Below, piece after piece: positions 1-11,378 of a DNA stretch of 64,000 nucleotides. This stretch comes from Gemmatimonas sp. (GTDB lineage Bacteria; Gemmatimonadota; Gemmatimonadetes; Gemmatimonadales; Gemmatimonadaceae), in assembly GCA_011390805.1 (NCBI GenBank), contig JAABRT010000001.1, positions 124,001-188,000 of the forward strand. Reading direction: 5' to 3'. The position numbers and the translations under genes were made by a program. Numbering within the stretch: the first letter of the stretch is position 1; the number at the start of each line of letters is the position of its first letter. A model generated the notes under the pieces. The model saw only the letters and a list, made by a program, of their open reading frames with translations. It was not told the DNA's origin and searched no databases.

Positions 1-28
1 GAGCATTAGACTCTTCACCAATCCGTCC

Positions 29-754
29 ATGAGCAATGCGAGAGCGGTTCCTCAGGCGCCATTCTCGAGGTTAGTTGGCGTTGCAATGCTCATGTTGGCC
101 GTTGCGGCTGTCGCATTCACTGTGAAGTGGACTTTCATGCCGCGCATCAGTCGGCTGCAGCGCTCCCGGTCGGCGAGAGCGCCGCGCCCTGCGGGTCAGT
201 ATGCGCTGGGAGCGCAACGTGCGGCGCTGGGTGTGGGCCCGCTTCTGCATCGCCGATACACAGTGGAGATTCCCCGCTCCGTTGCGAACGAGCAGGTTTC
301 CAGCGCTGTGCTCATGCGCGCAATCAAATCGCAGATCGCTCAGCTTTCGCCGTCTGCGCTGGCGCAGTTCCGCAAAACACACGGCAAACCGGGTGAGATG
401 CGCGTGGGCGACGAATACGATATCACCATGCTTGGACCGTGGAATGGCCGCGTGCGCGTGGTGTCGGTGGCGCGCGATTCCTTTACGCTCATCACCCTGA
501 AAGGACACCCCGAGTCGGGGCACATTACCTTCCGTGTTCAGGAGCTCCGTGCTCCCGGTCGACCGTTTCGTGTCAGCATTGATTCATGGGCACGATCGCG
601 GAATGCATCGGTTGACCTCATGTACGCGAAGCTCGGTGTTGGCAAGCAGGTGCAAGCCAGGGTATGGGTCACGTTTTTGCGACGTGCCTGCGCGCTGGCG
701 GGACTGAAGGTGCCGCCGCGCATTCGCATCACGTCCAAGGAGGTTAATGCGTGA
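29..754 (+). CDS. DUF1990-like protein, N-terminal TM segment
   Basis: 241-aa ORF; C-terminal half (PWNGRVRVVSV...GHPESGHITFRV) resembles the neighbouring DUF1990-like protein; hydrophobic N-terminal stretch. Confidence 0.5.
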   Translation: MSNARAVPQAPFSRLVGVAMLMLAVAAVAFTVKWTFMPRISRLQRSRSARAPRPAGQYALGAQRAALGVGPLLHRRYTVEIPRSVANEQVSSAVLMRAIKSQIAQLSPSALAQFRKTHGKPGEMRVGDEYDITMLGPWNGRVRVVSVARDSFTLITLKGHPESGHITFRVQELRAPGRPFRVSIDSWARSRNASVDLMYAKLGVGKQVQARVWVTFLRRACALAGLKVPPRIRITSKEVNA

Positions 755-1386
755 TTGATGACGGCCTGCGCGCCCGTCTCGACGAAATCGAAGCACTGGA
801 ATCAAGCATCGATCTGACCAAGCGCGATGAATATCTCGCGGCCGATGGCTGGAACGTTGACGCGCGTGAAATAGCCCTTCCCGCCGAGTCGCCCGGTCCA
901 CCAGCGCCCGACGGTCCGTTCGCCGCAGCCGTGGACATTCTGAAGGCATATTCGTTCACACCACAGCGACTGATTACCGGGCGTTTTGATCCCGCCACAC
1001 CGCTTGAAAAGCGCTCCATGCTGCTCTCGGCGCGATTCCTCTGGATCAGGCTGGAGCTTGGAGTACGCATTAATCGCGTATTGGATCAGCAACGCGAGGG
1101 CAAGAGGGGTACAGAACAGGTGTGGGGTTACAGTTACCACACGCTGAAGGGCCATCTGGAGCGCGGTGAGATCACCTTCGAAGTGGTAAAGGTGCTCGAA
1201 ACCGGCGCGATGGCGTTCCGCATTCACTCGTTTTCACAAACGGGGCACATTCCGAGCTGGTTTTATCGTCTGGGCTTTCGGCTGGTAGGACGGCATTTGC
1301 AAAAGCGATTCGCCGAGCAGTCACTGGAGAATATGCAGGCGCAGGTGGTCGCTCGCGTGGGTGGGCGGGAGTCGGTGGGCACGTAA
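751..1386 (+). CDS. DUF1990-like protein
   Basis: 211-aa ORF overlapping the upstream stop (ATGCGTGATTG context); motif GYSYHTLKGHLERGEITFEV. Confidence 0.55.
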   Translation: MIDDGLRARLDEIEALESSIDLTKRDEYLAADGWNVDAREIALPAESPGPPAPDGPFAAAVDILKAYSFTPQRLITGRFDPATPLEKRSMLLSARFLWIRLELGVRINRVLDQQREGKRGTEQVWGYSYHTLKGHLERGEITFEVVKVLETGAMAFRIHSFSQTGHIPSWFYRLGFRLVGRHLQKRFAEQSLENMQAQVVARVGGRESVGT

Positions 1387-1760
1387 TCACTTCCCGACGC
1401 CTCTTGTCAGTTGCTCCCTGACTTGCCATCTTATAAGGTTGTGGTGAGTTCCATTCGGACCATCGCAGCACACACGGTTTGCCGCCGCCGCGAGAATACG
1501 CTGCTTGCTCGCCGCCGTTCGCCTTGCTGACTCACCCGTGGTCAGCGCTTCCATCAGACGAATGCGCCACAGTTCGAGACAGCATGTCTGGATTAATGTC
1601 ATGACTCCGGCGCTTACGCCGCCCTGATTTCAGGATCTGCGCGCAGCCGGTGTTATCGCACACCTTTGCAGCCGCGCTCGACTTTTTAAAACTGTCGTGC
1701 CCTGCGTCGCTCCCTCCAACGAATGCTTGGAGCCAGCGTCCCTGTGCCTTTTTTCATTGT

Positions 1761-3242
1761 ATGTCGCTGAAGACTCTTCGTATTGACTGGCTGTCGAACA
1801 TCCGAAATGATTTGCTGGCCGGAGTCGTGGTCGCGCTCGCTCTCATTCCTGAAGCCATCGCGTTTTCCATCATTGCTGGCGTCGACCCGAAGGTGGGGTT
1901 GTACGCGTCGTTTGCTATCTCGGTGGTAATCGCATTTGTGGGTGGTCGATCCGGCATGATCTCGGCTGCCACGGGCGCCATGGCGCTGCTCATGGTCACG
2001 TTGGTGAAGCAGCATGGACTGGAGTATCTGCTGGCGGCCACTGTGCTCACCGGCATCTTGCAAATTCTTGCCGGCTGGCTGCGGCTCGGCTCACTCATGC
2101 GCTTTGTCTCGCGCTCGGTGATTACCGGATTTGTGAACGCGCTGGCCATCCTCATTTTCATGGCGCAGGTGCCGGAGATCGCGCTTTCTTCGCCAACAGG
2201 CCTCGGCATGATCGTGGGTGGTTTGGCGATCATTTACCTCTTCCCGTATGTGAGCAAAGCGGTGCCCTCGCCGCTGGTGTGCATTGTCGTGCTCACCGCG
2301 CTTTCAATCTGGCTTGGCCTTGATGTGCGTACCGTTGGCGACATGGGCGCACTGCCCGATCAGTTGCCGATCTTTGCCTGGCCACAGGTGCCGCTCACCC
2401 TCGAAACGCTGGCCATCATTTTCCCGGTGTCGCTCACGCTCACTGCGGTGGGGTTGCTGGAATCCATGATGACGGCCACGATCGTTGACGATCTCACCGA
2501 CACCAGCAGCAACAAGAATCGCGAATGTCAGGGTCAGGGCCTCGCCAATATTGCATCAGGCCTGGTTGGCGGAATGGCTGGCTGTGCCATGATCGGTCAG
2601 TCGGTGATCAATGTGAAGTCGGGTGGACGCGGACGTCTATCTACGTTTTCAGCCGGCGTATTCCTGCTCAGCATGATCCTGCTTCTCGGTGATTGGGTCG
2701 CACAAATCCCTATGGCAGCATTGGTCGCCGTCATGATCATGGTGTCCATTGGCACGTTCAGCTGGGCGTCTATCCGCGGGCTGCGTGAACATCCGGTCAG
2801 CTCCAGCATCGTGATGGCCGCCACGGTCATCGTGGTTGTGGGCACGCACGATCTGGCCAAGGGCGTGCTGGTAGGTGTGTTGCTTTCCGGATTCTTCTTC
2901 GCCAACAAGGTTGGCAAGCTGTTGTACGTTGGCTCTGCGACTACAGACAATGGTCGGGCGCGCGAGTACAACGTGGTAGGACAGATCTTTTTTGCATCGG
3001 CTGATCGCTTCATCGCATCGTTTGACTACAAGGAAGTGATTGAGCGTGTGCGCATTGATGTCTCGAGCGCGCATTTCTGGGATATCACCGGCGTCAACGC
3101 ACTTGATCGTGTCGTAGTCAAGTTCCGGCGCGAAGGCGTAGACGTGGAGGTCATTGGACTTAATCGGGCGAGTGCCACCATGGTTGATCGATTTGCATTA
3201 CACGACAAAAGCGACGGCGTAGAACTGCTGGGAGCACACTGA
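1761..3242 (+). CDS. SulP family inorganic anion transporter with C-terminal STAS domain
   Basis: ORF 1650-3242, likely start [10 protein letters not shown] at 1761; [36 protein letters not shown] signature; STAS-like C-terminus. Confidence 0.9.
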   Translation: MSLKTLRIDWLSNIRNDLLAGVVVALALIPEAIAFSIIAGVDPKVGLYASFAISVVIAFVGGRSGMISAATGAMALLMVTLVKQHGLEYLLAATVLTGILQILAGWLRLGSLMRFVSRSVITGFVNALAILIFMAQVPEIALSSPTGLGMIVGGLAIIYLFPYVSKAVPSPLVCIVVLTALSIWLGLDVRTVGDMGALPDQLPIFAWPQVPLTLETLAIIFPVSLTLTAVGLLESMMTATIVDDLTDTSSNKNRECQGQGLANIASGLVGGMAGCAMIGQSVINVKSGGRGRLSTFSAGVFLLSMILLLGDWVAQIPMAALVAVMIMVSIGTFSWASIRGLREHPVSSSIVMAATVIVVVGTHDLAKGVLVGVLLSGFFFANKVGKLLYVGSATTDNGRAREYNVVGQIFFASADRFIASFDYKEVIERVRIDVSSAHFWDITGVNALDRVVVKFRREGVDVEVIGLNRASATMVDRFALHDKSDGVELLGAH

Positions 3243-3244
3243 CC

Positions 3245-4120
3245 ATGGCTGATATCATTCATCACGATCGCAAGGTGCTGGCGTGCGTTGACAAGTCCCG
3301 TTTTGCGCACTTTGTGGCCGACTATGCGTCGTGGGCATCCAAGGGACTGAATGTACCGCTCGAGTTCCTGCACATTCTCGATCGGCATCCCGAGTTGGGT
3401 TCGGGGAAGGATCACAGCGGATCCCTTGGGCTCGAGCCACAGGAAGCGCTCATGGAGCAGCTCATCGCCGAAGAGTCGGTGAGAAGCAAAGCGGCTCGTG
3501 AAGAAGGGCGAGTTTTTCTGTCGACGCTGCGTGACCGAGCGATGGCTCAGGGTGTGCCGAACCCGAGTATGCGTCAACGCTACGGCGAACTTGAAGACAC
3601 GCTCGTTGAACAACAGGGAAGCGTTGAGCTGTTTGTGCTTGGCCGTCGCGGTGAATCAGCGGAATCAACAGGTCGGGACCTTGGCCGCAATCTGGAGCGC
3701 ATGGTTCGTGCGCTGCAAAAGCCGATTCTGGCAGTCACCGAGGAGTTTGTCACCCCCACGCGTGTGATGGTGGCCTTTGACGGCGGCGTCGTAACGCGAC
3801 GGGGCATTGAGATGATTGCCAACAGCACACTCTTCCGCTCATTGCCGTGTGATATCGTGATGTCGGGGGAGATCAGCAAGAGCTCGAGTGATCAGCTGGA
3901 GAAGGCGCGCGCCAAGCTCGCTGATGCGGGAATGCAGGTTGAAGCGCTCACTTTGCCGGGCGATCCTGAGCGTGAGATTGTGCGTGCCATCAAGGAGCGC
4001 TCAATCGATCTGCTGGTGATGGGTGCGTACAGTCACTCGGTGCTGCGTCGCGTTTTCCGCGGCAGCCGAACGTCGGATTTGCTGCGCGCAGCGACCGTGC
4101 CAACGTTGCTGCTGCGCTAA
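3245..4120 (+). CDS. Universal stress protein family, tandem UspA domains
   Basis: 291-aa ORF; LLVMGAYSHSVLRRVFRGSRTSDLLRAATVPTLLLR typical UspA C-terminal motif. Confidence 0.85.
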   Translation: MADIIHHDRKVLACVDKSRFAHFVADYASWASKGLNVPLEFLHILDRHPELGSGKDHSGSLGLEPQEALMEQLIAEESVRSKAAREEGRVFLSTLRDRAMAQGVPNPSMRQRYGELEDTLVEQQGSVELFVLGRRGESAESTGRDLGRNLERMVRALQKPILAVTEEFVTPTRVMVAFDGGVVTRRGIEMIANSTLFRSLPCDIVMSGEISKSSSDQLEKARAKLADAGMQVEALTLPGDPEREIVRAIKERSIDLLVMGAYSHSVLRRVFRGSRTSDLLRAATVPTLLLR

Positions 4121-4279
4121 TCGAGTAGTCGCGACACAGCGCCAGTCACGTGCCTGTGCAGCCGGGTGCCCGGCAAAATTCAGTAAGGCAGCGCCTGAGC
4201 CAAGTTGCTCCGCGCGGGCGCCGTGTGCAGAATGCAGGGAGATTTCAGCCGCAGACATTTCCCCGCAACCTGCCTACCC

Positions 4280-7261
4280 ATGCTGTTTCGTCGCGCACTC
4301 GCCCTGCTCGCCCTTCCTGCGTTTGCAGCGCAGGCACAAACGCCTTCAACGGCAGTCACCGACGGACTGCGCTTTCGCACCATCGGCCCTGCGGCTATGT
4401 CGGGTCGCTTTGTGGACCTGGCGGTGTACGACTCAGCGCCGCACGTGTTCTATGCGGCCTCCAGCACCGGGGGCTTGTATAAAACGACAAATAACGGTGT
4501 GAGCTTTACCGCGCTTTTCGGTGATCAGGCCACGCACAGCATTGGCGCCATTGCGCTCAACCAGCGTGACACCAGCATTGTGTGGGTGGGCACCGGGGAA
4601 CGCGCCAACCGCCAGAGCTCGAGTTGGGGCGACGGTGTGTACAAGAGCACCGATGGTGGCAGCACGTGGCGTAACATGGGACTCAAGGAATCGGCGCACA
4701 TTGGTCGCATCGTGCTGCATCCCACGAATCCCAACCTCGTGTTCGTGGCGGCGATGGGTGAGCTGTGGGGCAGCAACGAGCAGCGCGGACTGTATCGCAC
4801 CACTGACGGCGGCGCCACATGGCAGCGTGTGCTCTACGTAGACGAGAACACCGGTGTGAGCGACGTGGCCATGCACCCGTCCAATCCACAAGTGCTGTAC
4901 GCAGCATCGTATCAGCGGCGACGCACGTCATTCGGGTTTGACGGCGGTGGACCGGGTAGCGCGCTCTGGAAAAGCACCGACGGTGGCGACACATGGAACA
5001 AGCTCACCAACGGACTACCGGACGGTGACTACGGACGCATCGGTATCGCGATCTACGCCGGTGATGCGAACATCGTGTACGCGAGCATTGAACAGGGATT
5101 GCGATACACCGCCAGCACGAGCTACGAAGAGCCACTGGCCGGCCTGTACCGCTCACAGGATGCCGGCGCCACGTGGGAGCAGATGAGCACGTGGAATCCG
5201 CGTCCCATGTACGCGAGTCAGATCATCGTTGACCCCAACGATCCCTGCCGCATTTACATGATGAACTTCTTCTCCACCAGCAGTAACTGCGGACGCACAT
5301 CGCAGTCGTTGCGGCAGTCGTTGCACGGCGACGATCGCTTCATGTGGATCAACCCGGCCAACTCCAATCATCTCATAAAGGCCGACGATGGCGGCATTGG
5401 TATCAGCTACGATCGCGCGCGCACGTGGCTGTACGTATCCAACCTGCCGGTGAGTCAGTGGTATCGCGTGTCGTTTGACATGCAAACACCCTACCGCGTA
5501 TACGGTGGACTGCAGGACAACGGTTCGTGGGCGGGGCCGAGTGCAACCTACCGCAGCGAAGGCATTACAAACGCCGATTGGGTGAAGTGGGGTGGCGGTG
5601 ATGGTTTCTTCAACCTCATCGATACCACCGACAACCGCACGCTCTACACCAACTCGCAGTACCTCGGCTTGTCGCGCGTTGACCTGCTCACCGGCGAACG
5701 CACCAGTATCCGTCCCGGTGATCCGCAGGGTGCCATCTCCGACCGGCGAAACTGGAATACATGGGGTGATGTGAACGCGCCGGAGCAGACATTGGGTAAC
5801 GCGATGGCACCGGCCAACTGGGACGCGCCAATACACATTTCGCATCACGATACGCACACGATCTACGCCGGTACCAACATCCTCTGGAAGAGCACCGACC
5901 GCGGCGACAACTGGACAGCGCTCGGCGATCGCACCACCGGTGTAGACCGACGTACACTGCCCATCATGGGCGCGGCACCACGTGCGAACACGCTGTCACT
6001 CGACGATGGTGCGCCATACTGGCCCACGATTTCAGCGATCGCCGAATCACCGCGTGTGCGTGACGTGCTGTGGGTAGGAACAGACGATGGCAACGTGCAG
6101 CGCAGCACCGATGGAGGCACAACGTGGACGGAGCTCTCAACACGCCTGCCCGGATTGCCGCGCAACGCCTGGATTAACGGTATAGAGACATCGCGTTTCG
6201 CCGACGGGCGTGTGTATGTGGTCGCCAACAATTATCGCAACGGTGACTTTGCCAACTACGTGTACCGCACCGACGACAATGGCGAGACGTGGCAGCGCAT
6301 TGACGCAGCGCTCGCCCCCAATCGCGTAGCACGCACGTTGCGTGAAGATCTGCGCAATCCCGACGTGCTGTATCTCGGTACCGAGCTCGGACTGTTCTGG
6401 TCAAACGATCGCGGCGCCACGTGGTCTGAGTTGCAGAGCGGCATGCCCACCATGGCGTTTAACGATTTGTTCATTCATCCGCGTGAACAGGACCTCGTGG
6501 TGGGAACCCATTCACGTGGTATCTGGATTCTCGACAACGTACGCGCGTTGCAGGAACTCACGCCGGCGGTTGCTACACGTGATGTGCACGTATTCAGCAC
6601 CCGTCCCGCTGAACAGATCAGGTATCGCAGTGAGATTGGTCATGTGGGCGACATGTTTTACGAAGGCGATAATCCGCCATCCGGTGGACTCATTGACTTC
6701 TGGCTCAAGACAGACGGACCGGTGCAGATTCGCTTTGACAACGCTTCGGGCGAACAGGTGGCAACAATGCGCATGGCCGGACGCGCAGGCGTTAACCGTG
6801 CGGTATGGAACCTGTCACACAGCGAGCCAGGACAGGATTCCACGCGTCCACCGGCCGGCCCACTCGTGGTGCCCGGTCCATACGCAGTGCGCATCACGCA
6901 AGGCAGTGCAACGGCCACGGGCTCGCTGGAGGTGCGGGAAGATCCGCGCATCAACGTACCAGCTGGTGTGCGTGCCCAATGGACGCAAACACTGCTTGAG
7001 TTGGCAGCGCTGCGTCGCGATGCGCAGCGACTCTCGTCACGTATCAACAGTGCGTCGCGCGGCGCAGACAGCGCACGCGTTGAACAGCTCGCCGATACAC
7101 GCCGCCAGGCAAACGAGCTCGCCGCGCGCGCCAACCGCCTGTACAACGAAGTGCGCGGTGCAGTGCAGGCGCTGACTGGTCAGCAGCAGTCGCAGCGTAC
7201 CTATTACGAGACGGCGAAGGACGAGGTAGCTGCAGCGCTGATACGACTGAATGTGCTGTGA
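4280..7261 (+). CDS. Secreted VPS10/sortilin-like BNR-repeat glycosyl hydrolase-type protein
   Basis: Signal peptide MLFRRALALLALPAFAAQAQ; repeated STDGGxTW/S-x-D-x-G-x-x-W Asp-box motifs. Confidence 0.85.
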   Translation: MLFRRALALLALPAFAAQAQTPSTAVTDGLRFRTIGPAAMSGRFVDLAVYDSAPHVFYAASSTGGLYKTTNNGVSFTALFGDQATHSIGAIALNQRDTSIVWVGTGERANRQSSSWGDGVYKSTDGGSTWRNMGLKESAHIGRIVLHPTNPNLVFVAAMGELWGSNEQRGLYRTTDGGATWQRVLYVDENTGVSDVAMHPSNPQVLYAASYQRRRTSFGFDGGGPGSALWKSTDGGDTWNKLTNGLPDGDYGRIGIAIYAGDANIVYASIEQGLRYTASTSYEEPLAGLYRSQDAGATWEQMSTWNPRPMYASQIIVDPNDPCRIYMMNFFSTSSNCGRTSQSLRQSLHGDDRFMWINPANSNHLIKADDGGIGISYDRARTWLYVSNLPVSQWYRVSFDMQTPYRVYGGLQDNGSWAGPSATYRSEGITNADWVKWGGGDGFFNLIDTTDNRTLYTNSQYLGLSRVDLLTGERTSIRPGDPQGAISDRRNWNTWGDVNAPEQTLGNAMAPANWDAPIHISHHDTHTIYAGTNILWKSTDRGDNWTALGDRTTGVDRRTLPIMGAAPRANTLSLDDGAPYWPTISAIAESPRVRDVLWVGTDDGNVQRSTDGGTTWTELSTRLPGLPRNAWINGIETSRFADGRVYVVANNYRNGDFANYVYRTDDNGETWQRIDAALAPNRVARTLREDLRNPDVLYLGTELGLFWSNDRGATWSELQSGMPTMAFNDLFIHPREQDLVVGTHSRGIWILDNVRALQELTPAVATRDVHVFSTRPAEQIRYRSEIGHVGDMFYEGDNPPSGGLIDFWLKTDGPVQIRFDNASGEQVATMRMAGRAGVNRAVWNLSHSEPGQDSTRPPAGPLVVPGPYAVRITQGSATATGSLEVREDPRINVPAGVRAQWTQTLLELAALRRDAQRLSSRINSASRGADSARVEQLADTRRQANELAARANRLYNEVRGAVQALTGQQQSQRTYYETAKDEVAAALIRLNVL

Positions 7262-7388
7262 ATGAGAGGCCGCGCACGCATCATGCCAGGCGCGACCTCG
7301 CACCAAGGCTGAGCGACACGCCTGGTCAACCGAGCGCCCTGCCTCCCGATGGCCGTTGTCTAACCACCATGACAGTACAGCAGTCCCC

Positions 7389-7937
7389 ATGGTAGCAGAC
7401 CTCCTCATCCTCGGTGCAGTTATCGGCAGCAACAACTTTGCCACTTCGCTGGCACTCGGAGCGCTGGGTCAGAAGGTGCGCCGCTGGCGCGTTGTTTTTG
7501 TCTTTGGTGTGTTCGAGTTCTGCATCCCGCTTGTAGGACTCATGCTCGGCCAACGCGCGTCCCAGAAGTTTGCCGGCTTGCTGGACTGGCTCGGCCCGAT
7601 GCTGCTGGCGCTGCTTGGAGGTTGGACGGTGTACTCGGCGCTGCGGACACGAGAAGATGCGAAGCGGCTGGCGTCACGCGCGACGACGTGGATGGGGCTG
7701 ACCGTGATGTCTGCCGGACTGAGCATTGACAACCTCATCGTCGGCTTCAGTCTCGGACTGGGCAACGTCCAACCGCTTCTTGTGGCTGTAACTATCGCGG
7801 TGTTCTCAATGACCTTTGCCCTGATCGGCTTGCATCTTGGACACCGGGCGCGAGAGGGCCATCGTCGCTTGACCGCCGCCGCCACAGGTGTGTTGCTGAT
7901 AGGGCTGGCATTCGCTGTGGCGGGCGGAGTGATCTGA
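7389..7937 (+). CDS. MntP-like manganese efflux / DUF204 family membrane protein
   Basis: MVADLLILGAVIGSNNFATSLALGAL; six hydrophobic segments; start 7356 also possible. Confidence 0.6.
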   Translation: MVADLLILGAVIGSNNFATSLALGALGQKVRRWRVVFVFGVFEFCIPLVGLMLGQRASQKFAGLLDWLGPMLLALLGGWTVYSALRTREDAKRLASRATTWMGLTVMSAGLSIDNLIVGFSLGLGNVQPLLVAVTIAVFSMTFALIGLHLGHRAREGHRRLTAAATGVLLIGLAFAVAGGVI

Positions 7938-8132
7938 CGATTGTGGGTGAATATGGAGACCGCCACGCAGCGCCCACACGTGCGTTCGTTGCACACGTCA
8001 CACCAGTGTATCGAATCGGTATTATCGCCGATTGTCATCACTAGTATGCGTGGTTGTGCGCAACCCGGCCGCGCGTGCGTCTCAGCCTATGCACCGGGAG
8101 CGCACCTGCCACCGCCTTTTCTCCGGATCAGT

Positions 8133-9143
8133 ATGCGCTACACAATCATTTGCTGTTTTGCCACCACGCTGTTCGCTGGCTGCAGTGCCAGCCGACCAGC
8201 CGTTGAGTCCCCCAGCCTGCCGGCTGCCTCCGCAACGGCTCCCCGCTCCCTCGCCAGCCGCGGCATCGCCCTGCCCTCCGACTTTGCGTATCCAGCGCAC
8301 GACACCGTGCGCATTGCGACGTGGAACGTGGAGAACATGGTAGACGGCTTTGACGATCCGTACGTGGACGGCGGTTGGGAGAACGACGGCGGACGGAACC
8401 GCGAAGCGAAGTTGCAGCGTGTCGTTGAAGTAGTGCGCGCCCTCAACGCCGACGTTGTGGTACTCCAGGAGTTCGAGCACTCGCGCTTTCTGATCGCGCT
8501 CGCCAACGAACACTTTCCTGAACTCGGCTATCGCTTCTTTGCCGGCGCGGAAAGCCCGAGCTGGTATCAGAACGTGGTTGTCATGAGCCGGCTGCCACTG
8601 GGTGTCGTGCGCAACTACGCCAGCGTCTTCACGCCTGTGCCCGGCATTCTCGACTCCACAGGACGCACCGAAGTGCAGTCGCACATCAACAATCGCATGT
8701 GGGTAATGGAGCTGTTCGCGCGAAAGAATGCGACCGTGCACGTGGCCGGCGTGCATCTCAAGGCCGGACGTTCAGCACGTGACACCGCCATGCGATCGGG
8801 ACAGGTGCGCTTTCTCCAGTCGGAACTGGGCCATATGGCCGCCGATGGCATGGGCATCATGGTGCTCGGCGACCTCAACGCAACACCTGGCAGCCGCGAG
8901 CTTGATGAACTGATCGCGGGTGCCGGCGTTGGAGTTCCGCTCATTGACCCACTCGCCGGTCGCGGCGTGCTCACGCATCCCGCCGAGAATCCGGCACGCC
9001 AGCTCGATCACATTCTTCTTGACCGGCGACTGGCGTCACGTCTCATCCCCAATGGTGTGCGCGTGTTCAGCCCGCTCTCCGCCGACGCGATGGCGGTGGC
9101 CAGTGACCATCTGCCGGTGGTGGCGACCATGCTGATTCCTTGA
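8133..9143 (+). CDS. Endonuclease/exonuclease/phosphatase family lipoprotein
   Basis: Lipobox FAGC; RIATWNVENMVDGFD, VVLQEFEHSRF, LGDLNATPGS, SDHLPVVATM motifs. Confidence 0.85.
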   Translation: MRYTIICCFATTLFAGCSASRPAVESPSLPAASATAPRSLASRGIALPSDFAYPAHDTVRIATWNVENMVDGFDDPYVDGGWENDGGRNREAKLQRVVEVVRALNADVVVLQEFEHSRFLIALANEHFPELGYRFFAGAESPSWYQNVVVMSRLPLGVVRNYASVFTPVPGILDSTGRTEVQSHINNRMWVMELFARKNATVHVAGVHLKAGRSARDTAMRSGQVRFLQSELGHMAADGMGIMVLGDLNATPGSRELDELIAGAGVGVPLIDPLAGRGVLTHPAENPARQLDHILLDRRLASRLIPNGVRVFSPLSADAMAVASDHLPVVATMLIP

Positions 9144-9159
9144 CGACGCATTGGCAGCC

Positions 9160-9193
9160 AGCTCGCAGCGGAAATCGCTGCGAGCTGTTTTTT
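9160..9193 (+). terminator. Rho-independent terminator
   Basis: Perfect 11-bp hairpin AGCTCGCAGCG-GAAAT-CGCTGCGAGCT followed by GTTTTTT, just after the EEP gene stop. Confidence 0.85.
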
Positions 9194-9210
9194 CAGGTCC
9201 GGTCTGTCCG

Positions 9211-11241
9211 CTAGAAGATTGCCAGATCCGCGCGTTCACGCGATGCCGCTTTCGCGCGGCTGCCTGAGGCCTTCCGCGCATTGCGATTGCGATCAACAGT
9301 TCCACCCGCCGAGATTTCAAACGTCTGCACCAGCGATGACAAGGTGGTGCTTTGCCCCGACAACTCCTCAGCGGCGCTCGCTGACTCCTCGGCGTTGGCG
9401 GCAACACTTTGCGTGACGACGTTGAGTTGCGTCACGGCGGCACTGATCTGCTGTACGCCGTCGCGTTGATGTTCACCGGCCGACGCAATCTCGCGTACCA
9501 TTTCACCGACGCGGCGTACTTCCGTCTCGATCTGGTCAAGCTTCTGCGTTACTTCAGCGTTCAGCGTCACACCGCCATGCGCATTCTGCACCGACGTTTC
9601 AATCAGTGCCGATGTGGATTTCGCTGCTTCGGCACTTCGGATCGCAAGACTGCGCACTTCCTCTGCGACAACCGCGAAGCCCCGTCCCGCGTCACCGGCG
9701 CGCGCCGCTTCCACGGCCGCGTTCAGTGCCAGCAGGTTGGTCTGAAACGCGATCTCGTCAATCGTTTTTACGATGCGTGCCGTCTGATCGCTCGAGACGC
9801 GGATCTGCTCAATCGACTCGGTAAGCCGCTGCATACTGGCGCGTCCTTCCGAGACGCGCACAAGCGTGTTGTCGGACATGTCGCGCGCCGATTGCGCGTT
9901 CGCGGCAGCCTGCGTACTCGACGATGTCATCTCCAGCAAGCTGCTTGAGACTTCCTCAAGTGATGCGGCCTGCTCTGACGATCCCTCGGCCAGCGACTGA
10001 CTGCCGGAGGCGATCTGCATTCCTGCCGATGCCACCTGCTCCGTGGCCATGGATACCTGCGACAACGCGTCATCGAGTGCGTCGACAGCGGTGTTGATCG
10101 ACTGCTTCAGTGCTGCGAAGTCGCCCCGGTATTCGCCGCGAACACGTGCGGTGAGGTCACGGTCGGCGACGCGTGCCATCACAGAGGAGGCTTCCTGAAT
10201 CGGTGTCACAACCGCGTCGAGCGTCGCGTTGATTCCGCTTACCAGCTCGCCGTACGCACCAGTGAAACGCGATGCATTGCCGCGCGTGGAGAGCTGCCCA
10301 TCCTTGGCGGCCGCCACCAGCGTACCGGTTTCGGCCACCAGCTGCTGCAGTGTTGTACGCAGCTCCGCAAAAGTGTTGCCTACAATGTCCTTGGGCCCGC
10401 GCACCAACACGCTCGTGGCAACATCACCGGCACCGATTGCGGCAGCCGACGCCGCGAGTTCCCGCTGGGATTCCACCATGCGTTGCATGGACGACGCCAG
10501 TTTTCCAAGCTCGTCTGTGCTCGATACGGTGACCGTCTGATCGACATCGCCAACGGCCAGCCCGTCGGCTGCACCGCTCAACTGTGCAAGCGTGCGAACA
10601 ATCGGCCGGGTGATCACGATGGCCGCAGCCGCTGCAATGATCAATGCAATCACCAGCAGCGTGGTGAGTGACGCAATCGCCGTGCGTACCGTGGTGGCGC
10701 TGGTCGCAATCGCCGTTTCCATGATCGCCGTCTTGGCGCCGCTCAACTCCGTCATCATGAGATCAATGGAGTCACCGAGCGCACGGATTTGCGGCAACCG
10801 TTCTTTGGCACCGGACAAGTCGCCACTGAGCGCGAGAGTCACAATCTCGTCCTGTTGGGGACGCAAGCGATCGAACATGACCAAGACCTGCGCCGCCGAT
10901 GCCTTCGCGCCTGCATCCGTCACCTGCTGCTCATAGGCGGCGAACTCGGCGCGAAAGGCCGAGTCATACGCGCGCAGATCGGTCTGCCGGCGCCTGATTG
11001 CGTCAGCATCCTCGTCAAGTACTGCGTTGCGTATGGCGCGCGAAATGTAAATGAGGTTGATGTTGGCTTCCTTGAGCTGAAGCGCGGGCACTGCGTGCTT
11101 GTTGTACACCTCATCCAGTATTGAATCAATCTTGCGCGATGTTGTTATCCCCTGAACTCCCATCACGGCAATGAGCACACCGAGCAGACCAAATCCCAAG
11201 GCGAGCTTCCTGCCAATCGCCATGTTCGCAAACCACTGCAT
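9211..11241 (-). CDS. Methyl-accepting chemotaxis protein
   Basis: MCP signalling hairpin [48 protein letters not shown] and N-terminal TM. Confidence 0.93.
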   Translation of the reverse strand: MQWFANMAIGRKLALGFGLLGVLIAVMGVQGITTSRKIDSILDEVYNKHAVPALQLKEANINLIYISRAIRNAVLDEDADAIRRRQTDLRAYDSAFRAEFAAYEQQVTDAGAKASAAQVLVMFDRLRPQQDEIVTLALSGDLSGAKERLPQIRALGDSIDLMMTELSGAKTAIMETAIATSATTVRTAIASLTTLLVIALIIAAAAAIVITRPIVRTLAQLSGAADGLAVGDVDQTVTVSSTDELGKLASSMQRMVESQRELAASAAAIGAGDVATSVLVRGPKDIVGNTFAELRTTLQQLVAETGTLVAAAKDGQLSTRGNASRFTGAYGELVSGINATLDAVVTPIQEASSVMARVADRDLTARVRGEYRGDFAALKQSINTAVDALDDALSQVSMATEQVASAGMQIASGSQSLAEGSSEQAASLEEVSSSLLEMTSSSTQAAANAQSARDMSDNTLVRVSEGRASMQRLTESIEQIRVSSDQTARIVKTIDEIAFQTNLLALNAAVEAARAGDAGRGFAVVAEEVRSLAIRSAEAAKSTSALIETSVQNAHGGVTLNAEVTQKLDQIETEVRRVGEMVREIASAGEHQRDGVQQISAAVTQLNVVTQSVAANAEESASAAEELSGQSTTLSSLVQTFEISAGGTVDRNRNARKASGSRAKAASRERADLAIF

Positions 11242-11378
11242 CCTCAGCTCCGAGTATCCGTTAACACACAGCACTTCTTCGTAGTGTGGAATGTCGGAAC
11301 GCGCCGGAAGAGGTTGAGCCTACAAGAGGGATTTCAGGGAATTCCCTACAAAATGCCGTGTAGTTGTGAGCAGATCTG

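Noticed and set aside
7262-7388. Possible manganese (yybP-ykoY) riboswitch upstream of the MntP-like gene
   Set aside because: Could not identify the conserved motif elements by eye; no support without a covariance-model search.
9409-9948. 179-aa plus-strand ORF
   Set aside because: Antisense to the MCP signalling domain; no independent coding evidence.
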